Shown one piece after another: positions 42,611-52,900 of a stretch of 64,000 nucleotides of DNA. A model generated the notes under the pieces. That model saw only the letters and a list, made by a program, of their open reading frames with translations, ran no database searches and was not told where the DNA came from. Both the position numbers and the translations under genes were made by a program. The number at the start of each line of letters is the position of its first letter. The stretch's first letter is position 1. This stretch comes from Polaribacter glomeratus (GTDB taxonomy: Bacteria > Bacteroidota > Bacteroidia > Flavobacteriales > Flavobacteriaceae): NCBI RefSeq assembly GCF_002954665.1, contig NZ_MSCM01000001.1, forward strand, positions 541,608 to 605,607, in the 5' to 3' direction.

Positions 42611-43564
42611 ATGTCTGATGTTAAAGCTGTAAATGAATTAGTAGTTCAATATAATTCATTAAAATCTGAAATTGGTAAAGTAATTATTGGTCAGCAAGAA
42701 GCTGTAAAGTTTACACTTATATCTATTTTTTGTGGAGGCCATTCTTTATTAATTGGTGTACCAGGTTTAGCTAAGACTCTATTGGTAAATACAGTTTCTA
42801 ATGCTTTAGGATTAAATTTTAAACGCATACAATTTACACCAGATTTAATGCCTTCGGATATTTTAGGAAGCGAAATTTTAGATCAAAATAGACAGTTTAA
42901 GTTTATAAAAGGACCTATTTTCTCTAATATAATTTTAGCAGATGAAATCAATAGAACTCCACCAAAAACGCAAGCAGCCCTTTTAGAAGCTATGCAAGAA
43001 CGTTCTGTAACGGTTTCTGGAAATCATTACAAATTAGAGTTACCCTTTTTTGTTTTGGCAACTCAAAACCCTATTGAGCAAGAAGGAACATATCCTTTGC
43101 CAGAAGCTCAATTAGACCGTTTTATGTTTTCTATTAACTTAGAGTATCCTTCATTTAAAGAAGAAGTAGAAGTTGTTAAAAGCACAACAAGCAACATAGA
43201 GCAAAAAGTAAATGCCCTGTTTACTAGTGAAGATATTATTGCAATCCAAAAATTGATCAGAAAAATACCAGTTACAGATAATGTAATAGAATATGCAGTT
43301 ACTTTGGTTGGCAAAACCAGGCCAAAATCTAACGAAGCTACAGATATGGTAAAAAGTTATTTAGATTGGGGAGCAGGCCCAAGAGCATCACAAAATTTAA
43401 TTTTAGCGGCAAAAGCACACGCCGCGATAAATGGTAAATATTCTCCAGATATAGAAGATGTTAAGTCGGTGGCTATTCCTATTTTATCGCACAGAATTGT
43501 AAAAAATTACAAAGCAGATGCAGAAGGAATCTCAATAGCCGATATTATAACATCCTTACTTTAA
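42611..43564 (+). CDS. MoxR-family AAA ATPase
   Basis: A 317-residue AAA ATPase: GVPGLAKTLLVNTVSNAL (Walker A at about 47-54), ILADEINRTPPKTQAALLEAMQERSVT (Walker B and sensor region), ATQNPIEQEGTYPLPEAQLDRFM, and the C-terminal lid with GAGPRASQNLILAAKAHA. MoxR proteins assist assembly or activation of substrate proteins, often with a VWA-domain partner. No VWA gene lies in this window. It is 3 bp behind surA, in the same direction, and its 3' end overlaps the converging rsmD by 4 bp. The family is certain, the partner unknown. Confidence 0.95.
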   Translation: MSDVKAVNELVVQYNSLKSEIGKVIIGQQEAVKFTLISIFCGGHSLLIGVPGLAKTLLVNTVSNALGLNFKRIQFTPDLMPSDILGSEILDQNRQFKFIKGPIFSNIILADEINRTPPKTQAALLEAMQERSVTVSGNHYKLELPFFVLATQNPIEQEGTYPLPEAQLDRFMFSINLEYPSFKEEVEVVKSTTSNIEQKVNALFTSEDIIAIQKLIRKIPVTDNVIEYAVTLVGKTRPKSNEATDMVKSYLDWGAGPRASQNLILAAKAHAAINGKYSPDIEDVKSVAIPILSHRIVKNYKADAEGISIADIITSLL

Positions 43565-44121
43565 TTTTCTGTTTCTTCTTCGGTAGAATTTTCAAAAAAG
43601 CTAAACACATTACCTCCATAACGCTTGTCGTAGCTATGTTTTGCATGAGTAGTTAAATCTGTATGTTTAGAATGTTCAATAATTAAAACACCATCATTTT
43701 TCAGCATTTTTTTAGTAAAGACAGTTTCAATGATCTCAAGAAATTTTTCAAGTTCAAAATCATATGGAGGATCTGCAAAAATAATATCTGCTTCTAAAGG
43801 TGTTTTTTCTAGAAATTTATACACATCACTTTTGTAGGTAATAATGTCTAATTCTAGTTCTTTAGCAGTTGTATTAATAAACTTTATACAATTAAAATTA
43901 GCATCTACTGCATAAATAGTTTTTGTACCTCTAGAGGCAAATTCGTAACTAATATTTCCAGTTCCGGTAAATAAATCAATAACAGTGATGCTATCAAAAT
44001 AATATTGATTGTTTAAAATGTTAAACAAAGCTTCCTTTGCCATATCTGTTGTTGGCCGAACTGGTAGGTTTTTAGGTGCTCTTAAACGTCTTGCTTTTAG
44101 TTTTCCTGATATTATTCTCAT
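43561..44121 (-). CDS. rsmD: 16S rRNA (guanine966-N2)-methyltransferase RsmD
   Basis: A 186-residue SAM-dependent methyltransferase: MRIISGKLKARRLRAPKN, RPTTDMAKEALFNIL, then VIDLFTGTGNISYEFASRG (motif I) and the catalytic ADPPYDFE (motif IV, DPPY). It is the RsmD family, which modifies G966 of 16S rRNA. It ends facing moxR and lies directly downstream of the DUF3822 gene, whose stop overlaps its start by one base. This rsmD-DUF3822 pair is conserved in flavobacteria. Confidence 0.95.
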   Translation of the reverse strand: MRIISGKLKARRLRAPKNLPVRPTTDMAKEALFNILNNQYYFDSITVIDLFTGTGNISYEFASRGTKTIYAVDANFNCIKFINTTAKELELDIITYKSDVYKFLEKTPLEADIIFADPPYDFELEKFLEIIETVFTKKMLKNDGVLIIEHSKHTDLTTHAKHSYDKRYGGNVFSFFENSTEEETEN

Positions 44122-44975
44122 TATCCTAGTAATATAAAGTTAGAGTGGTTTGGTGCTTCTAAATCTTTGAAAATGGAATTTTGACTTTCTAGGAAAAAGA
44201 TATTTTTTATGTATTTGTAAGCAATCTTATAAATTTCTGATTCAGTTTGAATGTCTCCCATAAAAAACAACTTAAAAATAGCTGTATCTAGTTGAATTTG
44301 TTCTACTGTAAATAAAATATAATAGATAAAATCTTCTTTTGTCTGATATAAAAATGAATTTAAAAAAATAATTTTTTTATTTTCTAAGACAACAATATCA
44401 AATGAGTTTTTAGACACATTGACAAACATTGTTTTTTCATTTAACCTTTTAAGCATTAATAATTTTTCTATTAAAATTGTATGATGATGTCTGTATTCAA
44501 ACTCACCAAAATTTTGAAATAAATAATTATTGATATTTATATAAGGGACATACAAATTTTTAGCTTCAATAGAGGTTACTTCATCAAAAGCTATAAAATC
44601 TGTACTTAATGTTTTAATATTGAAATTAAGATAGGAAGCTAGTTTATTTTCATCAAAATATTTTGAAGGTACAAGCGTAGCTAAGTTATTTTTATGAATA
44701 ACTAAAACTGAGGTGTATTCAAATTGTAGATTTGCGTTATTCTTAAAGATATACTCAATATTTTCTAGTAAATCTTCAGGAGAATTTAAGGTTTCTTCAA
44801 ATTGATATGCTGTAAAATAAATTTTTTCTTGTGTTTCTGAGTCAGTTACACAAAAAGAAAATCCATCCAAACTAAATTGGATGGATAATGCTATATTTTT
44901 TGTTTTCTGTAAAGAAATTTTACTCGTCTTTTTTTGCACCGTCTTTTTTATCATAAGCAGGAGGCCAGTTTCCAC
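44121..44975 (-). CDS. DUF3822 family protein
   Basis: A 284-residue protein with an actin-like ATPase-type layout: NIALSIQFSLDGFSFCVTD at the N-terminus, VLVIHKNNLATLVPSKYF, FIAFDEVTSIEAKNLYVPYINI and FVNVSKNSFDIVVLENKKIIFLNSFLYQT. It is well matched to DUF3822, which is found beside rsmD in Bacteroidota; function unknown. ATG codons at 44975 and 44954 are both possible, and both overlap the upstream gene's 3' end. Together with rsmD it forms a short minus-strand operon. Confidence 0.82.
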   Translation of the reverse strand: METGLLLMIKKTVQKKTSKISLQKTKNIALSIQFSLDGFSFCVTDSETQEKIYFTAYQFEETLNSPEDLLENIEYIFKNNANLQFEYTSVLVIHKNNLATLVPSKYFDENKLASYLNFNIKTLSTDFIAFDEVTSIEAKNLYVPYININNYLFQNFGEFEYRHHHTILIEKLLMLKRLNEKTMFVNVSKNSFDIVVLENKKIIFLNSFLYQTKEDFIYYILFTVEQIQLDTAIFKLFFMGDIQTESEIYKIAYKYIKNIFFLESQNSIFKDLEAPNHSNFILLG

Positions 44976-45657
44976 CAGTGGTAACTTCTTCTAAAGAACC
45001 TACAGAAACATACTCACCTTTAATTTGATCATTCTCAATAGCTTCGATTTCTTGTTTCACTAAAGATTCATTCATACCGGTTAAAATTCCTTTTTTAGGA
45101 GTTCTTGCTCTAAAAGTTGCAACAACTAAACCTGGTACTTTTTCAACAGAACCAACTTCTATTTCGAATTCAGCACCTTCTACACCAGGAACTTTAAACA
45201 TATCTGTAAAGTTTCTACCTTTAAAATATTTTAAAACGGGTTCATAGCCAATAGTGTCTGTAACTTTTTTCTCTTCGTCAATAATTACACCACCACCTTT
45301 GTTAACTTGAACTACAATTGTTTTAGTTTCGGTAATAGCCATTTTAGCTGTGTTGATAAAATTAATTAAACCAGCTTTGTCATTGGTGTATTGCGCGTTA
45401 ACTTCGTAATATTTTACTTCTGCATCTCTAATAATTTTTAAATTATCTACAACAGCCGAGAATTTTTCAATTTTTTCTTCATTAAATTTAATAGGTTCTA
45501 AAATACCATCATAAATTTTAATCCCCAAATATATTGCTAAGAGCAGCAGTATAACAGATGGAATCCATCGTAATTTTAGAGGTAAATATTTAACTACAAC
45601 AAAGGCTACAGCGACAGCAGCTGCGATAGCTCCAATAATCATTAATAATAAATTCAT
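44920..45657 (-). CDS. Membrane-anchored hypothetical protein, 245 aa
   Basis: A conserved-looking flavobacterial protein of unknown function. Two N-terminal hydrophobic segments (MIIGAIAAAVAVAFVVVKYL and WIPSVILLLLAIYLGIKIY, about 6-50) anchor it in the inner membrane. A periplasmic or cytoplasmic domain of ~190 residues follows, with a helical start and a mixed domain (VIDEEKKVTDTIGYEPVLKYFKGRNFTD). The C-terminus is polar (YDKKDGAKKDE). Its stop lies inside the start region of the DUF3822 gene, so the three minus-strand genes to rsmD are probably one operon. I do not recognise a named family. Confidence 0.7.
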   Translation of the reverse strand: MNLLLMIIGAIAAAVAVAFVVVKYLPLKLRWIPSVILLLLAIYLGIKIYDGILEPIKFNEEKIEKFSAVVDNLKIIRDAEVKYYEVNAQYTNDKAGLINFINTAKMAITETKTIVVQVNKGGGVIIDEEKKVTDTIGYEPVLKYFKGRNFTDMFKVPGVEGAEFEIEVGSVEKVPGLVVATFRARTPKKGILTGMNESLVKQEIEAIENDQIKGEYVSVGSLEEVTTGGNWPPAYDKKDGAKKDE

Positions 45658-45736
45658 TTTATATTGTTTTTTAATAGTCTTATCGCAAATCTACACTTTT
45701 TTTTTAATGATAAAAATTTTTCTTTATAAAGAAATG

Positions 45737-45744
45737 TATCTTTG
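45737..45744 (+). promoter_or_regulatory. -7 box of the RecD-like helicase gene
   Basis: TATCTTTG matches TAnnTTTG, 17 bp before the chosen ATG at 45761. It supports that start over the earlier ATG at 45707, which would lie upstream of the promoter. Confidence 0.6.
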
Positions 45745-45760
45745 GTCATTTAAAATACAT

Positions 45761-47185
45761 ATGCACAAAATATCTTCTGATTTTTATAAGGAACTATTAA
45801 AGAAATTTCCATACACACCAACGGTTAAACAAGGTCAATTACTAAATTTACTAAGCACTTTTATTTTTAATGAAGAAAAAGATTCATTGTTTTTATTAAA
45901 AGGATATGCCGGTACAGGAAAAACAACTACGATAAGTGTTTTTGTAAATGCGCTTACTTCTGTGGGCAAAAAAGCAGTTTTATTGGCGCCAACAGGTAGA
46001 GCAGCTAAAGTGATTTCTATTTATTCTAAAAGACCCGCATTTACAATTCACAAAAAAATATACTTTCCTAAAAAGCAATCAAATGGTTCTGTAGATTTTG
46101 TTTTACAACCAAATAAACATAAAAACACTATTTTTATCATTGATGAAGCTTCTATGATTCCAGATAGTAGACAAAATCAAAAATTGTTTGAATCTGGTTC
46201 TTTGTTAGACGATTTAATATCTTATGTATATGCAGGTGAAAAATGTAAAATTATTTTTATTGGTGATACAGCGCAACTTCCGCCCGTAAAATTAGACGTA
46301 AGTCCGGCATTAATAGCAGATACTTTAACCTATGAATATCATAAAAGTGTTACAGAAATTGAATTAGATGAAGTAATGCGACAGCATGAAAACTCGGGTA
46401 TTTTAGCAAATGCAACACAATTAAGGTTATTATTACAAAATGAAGGCAATAGCTTTCAGTTTGATATTCATTTTCCTGATATTAAAAGATTAACGGATGG
46501 TTATGATATTGAAGACGCTTTAGTAACTGCATATGATTCTGATGGAGTAGAAGATACTGCATTTATTGTGCGCTCTAATAAAAGAGCCAATGAATACAAT
46601 CAGCAAATACGAATGAGAATTCGCGGACAAGAAAATGAAATTTCTGCTGGCGACTTTGTGATGGTTGTAAAAAATAATTATTATTGGTTAGAAGAAAACT
46701 CTACAGCAGGTTTTATCGCCAATGGCGATATTTGCCAAGTTTTAAAAATCTTTTCTATAAAAGAATTGTACGGTTTTAATTTTGCTGAAGTTGAGTTAAA
46801 AATGATTGATTACCCAGAAATGCAACCTTTTGAAACGGTGCTTTTATTAGACACATTAACCAGTGAAAGTCCGTCCTTAACCTATGAGGAATCAAATAAA
46901 TTATATCAAGCGGTAAAAGAAGATTATGCGCACGAAAAATCTAAATACAAACAATTTTTAGCTATTAAAAAGAACAAATACTTTAATTCTTTACAAGTAA
47001 AGTTTTCGTATGCTATGACTTGTCATAAATCTCAAGGTGGGCAATGGAAGACTGTGTTTATAGAACAACCTTATTTGCCAGATGGTGTTTCTAAAGAATA
47101 TTTTAGATGGTTGTATACCGCTATTACAAGAGCTCAAGAAAAGCTCTATTTAATAGGGTTTAAAGATGATTTCTTTACAGATTAA
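45761..47185 (+). CDS. RecD-like ATP-dependent DNA helicase
   Basis: An SF1B helicase of about 474 residues from the ATG at 45761. Motifs: LLKGYAGTGKTTTISVFVNAL (Walker A at about 45), LLAPTGRAAKV, FIIDEASMIPDSRQN (Walker B), FIGDTAQLPPV and, near the C-terminus, the UvrD_C_2-type AMTCHKSQGGQWKTVFI and YTAITRAQEKLYLIG. It lacks the N-terminal RecD2 tail. It unwinds 5'-3' and probably acts in recombination and replication restart. An upstream in-frame ATG at 45707 would add 18 residues unlike the family. The stop overlaps the converging lpxR gene by 4 bp. Confidence 0.92.
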   Translation: MHKISSDFYKELLKKFPYTPTVKQGQLLNLLSTFIFNEEKDSLFLLKGYAGTGKTTTISVFVNALTSVGKKAVLLAPTGRAAKVISIYSKRPAFTIHKKIYFPKKQSNGSVDFVLQPNKHKNTIFIIDEASMIPDSRQNQKLFESGSLLDDLISYVYAGEKCKIIFIGDTAQLPPVKLDVSPALIADTLTYEYHKSVTEIELDEVMRQHENSGILANATQLRLLLQNEGNSFQFDIHFPDIKRLTDGYDIEDALVTAYDSDGVEDTAFIVRSNKRANEYNQQIRMRIRGQENEISAGDFVMVVKNNYYWLEENSTAGFIANGDICQVLKIFSIKELYGFNFAEVELKMIDYPEMQPFETVLLLDTLTSESPSLTYEESNKLYQAVKEDYAHEKSKYKQFLAIKKNKYFNSLQVKFSYAMTCHKSQGGQWKTVFIEQPYLPDGVSKEYFRWLYTAITRAQEKLYLIGFKDDFFTD

Positions 47186-48132
47186 TGCAGTAAATAATGA
47201 AAAGAAATTGTGCCAAAAATATTGCCATTATCATTTCTTAATTGGTTCGATTTATTTGTGCTAAAATGAAAAGCATAGCCAAAATTAAACCTGTTAGCAG
47301 TAAATTTTAAACCTGCTTCTAATTGGAAAACTAAAGGAATTAACTCCTTAGTAACTGGGCTCGTTGTATTTAAAAAACTACCTTGTAATGTAGCGTCGTA
47401 AAGTGCATACCTAACCATTGACTTTATGTATAAAAAAGATTCTGTTTCTCGTTTAAAGGCAGTGTTTTCATCATTTAAATTAGTGTTAAAAGCAATTGAA
47501 TTTGTAATTTTAGCCAAGGTTTTTAAACCCAGTCTTGCATAAAACCCCGAAGAAATATTGGTATAAACGGTTCCTAGTTTTGCTTCATTAATCCAAGATA
47601 CATCATAATTACTTGATTCATCTTTTACTAAAAACTGAGAATATTCGGTATTAAAATTCAATCCAAAAGCATTTTTTATTTGATACTCCCAGCCAATTGC
47701 TCTTTTAAACCCGTAAATATCATGTATAAAATCTTGTAATTCTTTACCAAAAGCGTCTGGACCAATAACTCCAATTTGTATAGAAGTTTTTAGAATTTTA
47801 TCATTTTTATAAATTCGATTAACACCAAAACTTCCATATAAATAACTAGCAAAAGGTCTGTCATGATCATTAATGTTTTCTACAATTGCCTTGTAAGGCG
47901 TATACATTTCGTGACCAATTTCAATTTCAAAAATTCTTTTTTCTTGATTTTCTTTTTTAGTTTTAGAAAGATATCTGTAATTTAAAAACATTCCATTTGT
48001 ATAATATCTATCTTTTTTAGAAGAAACATACAAATCATTATCCGTTGTAAGTGTTATTTCTTTTGAGAATTTTTCTTGAGAAAGAATTTGAAAAGAAAGG
48101 AAAAGCAAACAAAAATAAAAGCTATATTTCAT
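47182..48132 (-). CDS. LpxR-family lipid A deacylase-like outer membrane protein
   Basis: About 316 residues from the ATG at 48132 (a TTG 9 bp upstream is less likely). The signal peptide is MKYSFYFCLLFLSFQILSQ. The body has LpxR features: TLTTDNDLYVSSKKDRYYTNGMFLNYRY at the N-terminus (catalytic Asn-Asp and YTNG), IGHEMYTPYKAIVENINDHDRPFASYLYGS and a beta-barrel pattern to the C-terminal FGTISFHYLLH. The enzyme would remove the 3'-acyloxyacyl chain of lipid A in the outer membrane; here activity is inferred from the family. TATATTTG (48139-48146, minus strand) is close enough upstream to be its -7 box. Confidence 0.82.
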   Translation of the reverse strand: MKYSFYFCLLFLSFQILSQEKFSKEITLTTDNDLYVSSKKDRYYTNGMFLNYRYLSKTKKENQEKRIFEIEIGHEMYTPYKAIVENINDHDRPFASYLYGSFGVNRIYKNDKILKTSIQIGVIGPDAFGKELQDFIHDIYGFKRAIGWEYQIKNAFGLNFNTEYSQFLVKDESSNYDVSWINEAKLGTVYTNISSGFYARLGLKTLAKITNSIAFNTNLNDENTAFKRETESFLYIKSMVRYALYDATLQGSFLNTTSPVTKELIPLVFQLEAGLKFTANRFNFGYAFHFSTNKSNQLRNDNGNIFGTISFHYLLH

Positions 48133-48225
48133 AGTAAACAAATATAAAAGAACTAATTTAAAAGAGTGAAATTTTAACAGCTTTTTAAAAAAAAGGTTTT
48201 ATTTTAGACCTTTTAAATTTAATAC

Positions 48226-49086
48226 ATGGATACCAAAGAAGCCCTGAGCAGAGAAGAATTCGAGAACATAAAAAATAATGAAGAACTATTATCTCTTTTA
48301 CAGAAAAAGAATATTTCTTATAATAAGGTAGTAAATACACTCTCTTATAATAACGAATTAAGATTATTACAAATAGAGCTTGTAAAGCTTCAAAACTATA
48401 TTTCTAAAAAAAAGAAACGAGTTGCGATTGTTTTTGAAGGAAGAGATGCTGCCGGAAAAGGTGGTAATATTCGTAGATTTATGGAGCATTTAAACCCAAG
48501 ATCGAGCAGATTGGTAGCATTAAATAAACCTACGGATGTAGAAAAAGGGCAATGGTATTTTCAACGATATATTAAAGAATTACCAAATCCTGGTGAAATT
48601 GTTTTTTTTGATAGAAGCTGGTACAATAGAGCTGTTGTAGAACCTGTAATGGGTTTCTGTTCTGGTAGTCAATACAAACAATTTTTAGTGCAAGTTCCAG
48701 AATTTGAACACATGATGTATGAAGATGGCGTTGTTATCATAAAGTTTTGGTTGTCAATAACTAAAGAGGAGCAGCAAAAGCGCTTTGAAGCAAGAAAAGA
48801 AAATCCTTTAAAAAGATGGAAATTTAGTCCGGTGGATAAACAAGGTCAAATTTTGTGGGATAAATACACACATTATAAGTCAGAAATGTTTTCAAAAACA
48901 CACACTTCTTATAGTCCTTGGATGATTATTAAAACCAATGACAAAAAAGTTGCAAGATTAGAGGCGATGAGACACGTTTTATCACAATTTGATTATGAAG
49001 GTAAGTTAGATGCGGGTACTGTTGTAAATCCAGATCCAAACATTGCCATGCGTTATTATCGTTCTAATACTTTACAAATAGATTAA
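48226..49086 (+). CDS. ppk2: Polyphosphate kinase 2 (first of two)
   Basis: A 286-residue PPK2-family kinase: Walker A VFEGRDAAGKGGNIRRF at about 69-85, then PRSSRLVALNKPTDVEKGQWYFQRY and the Walker B/lid FFDRSWYNRAVVEPVMGFC, and KFWLSITKEEQQKRFEARKENPLKRWKFSPVD. The family transfers phosphate between polyphosphate and AMP, ADP or GDP. It lies 5 bp before a second paralogue. Two PPK2 genes in tandem may represent different nucleotide preferences. Subclass not determined by reading alone. Confidence 0.95.
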   Translation: MDTKEALSREEFENIKNNEELLSLLQKKNISYNKVVNTLSYNNELRLLQIELVKLQNYISKKKKRVAIVFEGRDAAGKGGNIRRFMEHLNPRSSRLVALNKPTDVEKGQWYFQRYIKELPNPGEIVFFDRSWYNRAVVEPVMGFCSGSQYKQFLVQVPEFEHMMYEDGVVIIKFWLSITKEEQQKRFEARKENPLKRWKFSPVDKQGQILWDKYTHYKSEMFSKTHTSYSPWMIIKTNDKKVARLEAMRHVLSQFDYEGKLDAGTVVNPDPNIAMRYYRSNTLQID

Positions 49087-49091
49087 ATTTT

Positions 49092-49877
49092 ATGGATATA
49101 AAATTAACAGCATCAGACATTAAAAAGTTAAATTCTAAAAAAGGATTTTTAGCTTTGTTATCTAAAGAGCCTTTTAATATTGTAAAAGCGCTTAGATATA
49201 TCGATTATCAGAAAAAATTAGAGAAATTGCAAACCGAGTTAATTAGAATGCAAACTTGGGCAATTAATAATAATGAACGTATAATTGTTGTTTTTCAAGG
49301 AAGAGATGCAGCAGGAAAAGGTGGCGCAATTAGAAGGGTAACAGAGCGAATCAACCCGCGTCATATGCGTATTGTAGCATTACCCAAACCATCGGAAGAT
49401 GAGCAATCCCAATGGTATTTTCAACGCTATGTAGAACAGTTTCCAAAAGCTGGCGAAATGGTGTTTTTTGATAGAAGTTGGTATAATAGAGCTGTCGTAG
49501 AGCCTGTAAACGGATTTTGTACTCCAGAAGAATATGATATTTTTATGAATCAAGTAAACGATTTTGAAAGAATGATTTTAGAATCTGGAATTCATTTGGT
49601 TAAAATCTATATGTCTATTTCTAAAAAAGAACAAGCACAACGTTTTGAAGATATTAAAAATGATCCTTTAAAACAATGGAAAATGACCAAGTTAGACGAA
49701 AAAGCACAGGTTTTATGGGATCAATACACAGAGTATAAAAACGCCATGTTTGCAAAAACGAACACTAAAATCTCTCCATGGAAAATTATACGTGCTAATA
49801 GAAAAACGGAAGCTAGAGCTAATGTTATCACTCACATATTAAAAAGTATTCCTTACGATAAAAATTTAAAAATCTAA
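49092..49877 (+). CDS. ppk2: Polyphosphate kinase 2 (second of two)
   Basis: A 261-residue PPK2-family kinase with the same motif order as the preceding gene: VFQGRDAAGKGGAIRRVTERINP, LPKPSEDEQSQWYFQRYVEQ, FFDRSWYNRAVVEPVNGFC and IYMSISKKEQAQRFEDIKNDPLKQWKMTKLD. The two proteins are clearly paralogous (shared GRDAAGKGG, SWYNRAVVEPV and the ISK/TKEEQ..RFE segment) but diverged, so the duplication is old. It is 5 bp behind the first gene; a common transcript is very likely. Confidence 0.95.
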   Translation: MDIKLTASDIKKLNSKKGFLALLSKEPFNIVKALRYIDYQKKLEKLQTELIRMQTWAINNNERIIVVFQGRDAAGKGGAIRRVTERINPRHMRIVALPKPSEDEQSQWYFQRYVEQFPKAGEMVFFDRSWYNRAVVEPVNGFCTPEEYDIFMNQVNDFERMILESGIHLVKIYMSISKKEQAQRFEDIKNDPLKQWKMTKLDEKAQVLWDQYTEYKNAMFAKTNTKISPWKIIRANRKTEARANVITHILKSIPYDKNLKI

Positions 49878-49930
49878 GTTTTTCAACAACCCTATATTTT
49901 TATGTATTTATTAAACCCTGTTTTTCTGGT

Positions 49931-52900
49931 ATGAAAAAAAGACATTTTATAGTACTATTTTTTTTCTTAACATTTTTACAGTTTTTAACAGCACAAGTTC
50001 CACCATTTGCACAAGTTGATTATGATACTGCAGAAGTAAATACTACTTTAAATGTTGCTGCTCCAGGAGTTTTAGTAAATGACTCAGATGCAGATCCAGA
50101 CGATATATTAACCGTTTCCGCATTTAATGTAAATGGTATATCATATGTAGCAAGTCAACTAGCCGTACTTGCCGAAGGTAGTATTACAATAAATACAGAC
50201 GGTAGTTATACTTTTATTCCTTTTTTAAATTATACAGGCAACGTTCCTACAATTATTTATACGGTTTCTGACGGTACTTTTACAACAACTGCCAATTTAT
50301 TATTAACGGTAGAACATATTGATAATTTGCTAGATATATCACCATTTAGTAGTTGTAATCAAGGATTTACGGCAAACGGAGAGTATAAATTAAGATATAC
50401 AGTAGTTCTTAAAAATAAAAGTACAGCAAGAGATTATCATCCTTCAAGTTTGATAAAAAACATAGATTTAACGAGTAATTTGCAATCAACTTTTGGCAAC
50501 GGTTGTGTTGTTGGCGTTGACGGAGTAGAAATTTACAATAATAATTTTACACCAGATTATATAAACGATACTGGTTACCCAAGAGAATTTACGGGTGCTG
50601 CTACAAACTCTAATTTCTTAAACGTAACATCAAATTCAATTTTTAATGCAGATGCAATAGCTAATCTAACATTATATCCTAGACAAAATATTGTAGTTGT
50701 TTTTTGTGTTACCGTAAATCCTTTTTGTAATGGTAGGCCAAACCCAACACCTTCTGGCGCTGGAATTGATTTTGACAGTACTATAAATGTTACTTCAGAT
50801 AGAGGTAATGACTCGGATGGCTTTACGCTTACAGATTTTCATACTACAGAAGCGGTTATAGCTGCAGGTTTGCATGTGCCTAAGTTTAATGATTTATTAG
50901 ATCCTCCAGGAACCATAAATTCTGATGGAACTTATGATTATATTAATACAGTAATTATTACAAACGAAGGAACTTCTACGGCTAATAATGTAAATTATAA
51001 CATGGGTTTAGGTAGTTTTTTGGATAACGGAATTACTTTTCAAGAATTAAAAGTCAACCAAGTTTCTGGTCCAAATGTTCTAGTTAATACTGCTTTTAAT
51101 GGTGATACAAGTTCAACTTTGTTAATGCCAAATACGTCACTTGCACCAGGGCAAACTATAATATTAGAGGTTTTTTATTTAATAGAGCCTTATTCTTCAA
51201 CTAATTACAGCTATTTTTATCAAAATGACAAATCTCAAACACAAGGAGGTCTCGATGGCTTTGATGAAACGACGACTAGTAATAAAAGATTGAACTCTTT
51301 TGTTGTTTGGTCGGATAATTTAGGAAATCATTTAGATCGATATTACAAATCAAATTCGCCTACAGAAATTGTATCTTCTTCATTGCAATGTGATTGTACT
51401 AGAGCAAGTATGCGATTTTTATTTACCTCTTCGTCAAGCACAAATAAGATAATTTCAGAGGTTAAAAAAGCACCAAACACTATTTTAGAACAAGAAGAAG
51501 TTACGTTTCAAATTACGATTAAAAATACGAGTGAATCTGTACAATTAGAAAATTTGCAGTTAAAAGATGATTTAACAAACATCTGTGGCGGAAATATAAT
51601 TTCTGTAACAAAACCGTTTATTCAAAAATCATCAGCAACTACAAACCCTATATTAAATGTAGATTTTGATGGTTCTTCTGATAGTTCTTTTTTTGATGGA
51701 ACATCAGGATTATTAAAAGTAAATGAAACGATTACGATTCAATTTTCGGTGGTTTATAGTGAGTCTTGTATTGGGATAAATACTGCTTTTTTTACATCAA
51801 CAGTTCCGCTGGGTGACCCAACGGAGTCCTTTGGATCTGTAATTGTAAACGCTTCTACAGATACAGATAATGACGGAATTATAAATAGCATCGATATTGA
51901 TGATGACAATGATACCATTTTAGATACGTTAGAATACAATGGTTTAAATCCGCTAGATGACGATGATGCGGATTTTATTCCAAATTATAGAGATACAGAT
52001 TTTGGAGCAGATGCGAATGGAGACGGAATTGTAGATATTTTTGATTTTGATAGCGATGGCGTTCCAAATCATTTTGATTTAGACAGTGATAATGATGGAA
52101 TTTTAGACATTGTTGAGGCAGGAAATGCAATTAAAGACACCAATAATAATGGTGCAACGAATAATGCAGTTGGCGCAAACGGACTGGATAATGCGCTAGA
52201 AAATAATGATTCTCCTAATGCTTCAATTAATTACACAATTCCTAATACTGATGCAAATGGAAATCCTAATTATTTAGATATTGATGCGGATGGAGACGGA
52301 ATTGTAGACAACATTGAAGCACAATTAACAGAGAATTATAAACCATTAAGTGGCACTGTTTCATCAACAGGAATTGATACTGCATATCCAAACGGAATTA
52401 ATCCTACAGACACAGACAACGATACTATTTTCGATTACATAGATTTAAATTCTGATAATGATATTCGTGATGATCGTATTGAAGGTTGGGATACAAATAG
52501 CGACGGAATTGCAGAAACAATAGCGTTTAATTTAGATGCAGACAACGACGGCCTTGATGATGCTTTTGATAGGAATAGAAACTTAGTAAATCCTACAAAT
52601 GGACAAGTTCCTACGGATTTTCCAAACATAGATAATATTGATAATCCAGAAAGAGATTGGAGAGAAATACTAGCTATTATTGTTGTTATCGATAATGTTA
52701 TTGCAACAGAAGGAGAGGATTTTGTGTTTACTTTAAAGTTAGTTACAAAAAACGACAACAGTATTTTAATAGAAAGTGCTTCGCCAATTGATATTAATTT
52801 ATCAACTATAAACGGCACGGATACTACAAATGTGTATGATGTAGCTACTTCTCCTTTCGATTATAGTGGTTTTACAAATACAACTTTCACGATTCCTCCT

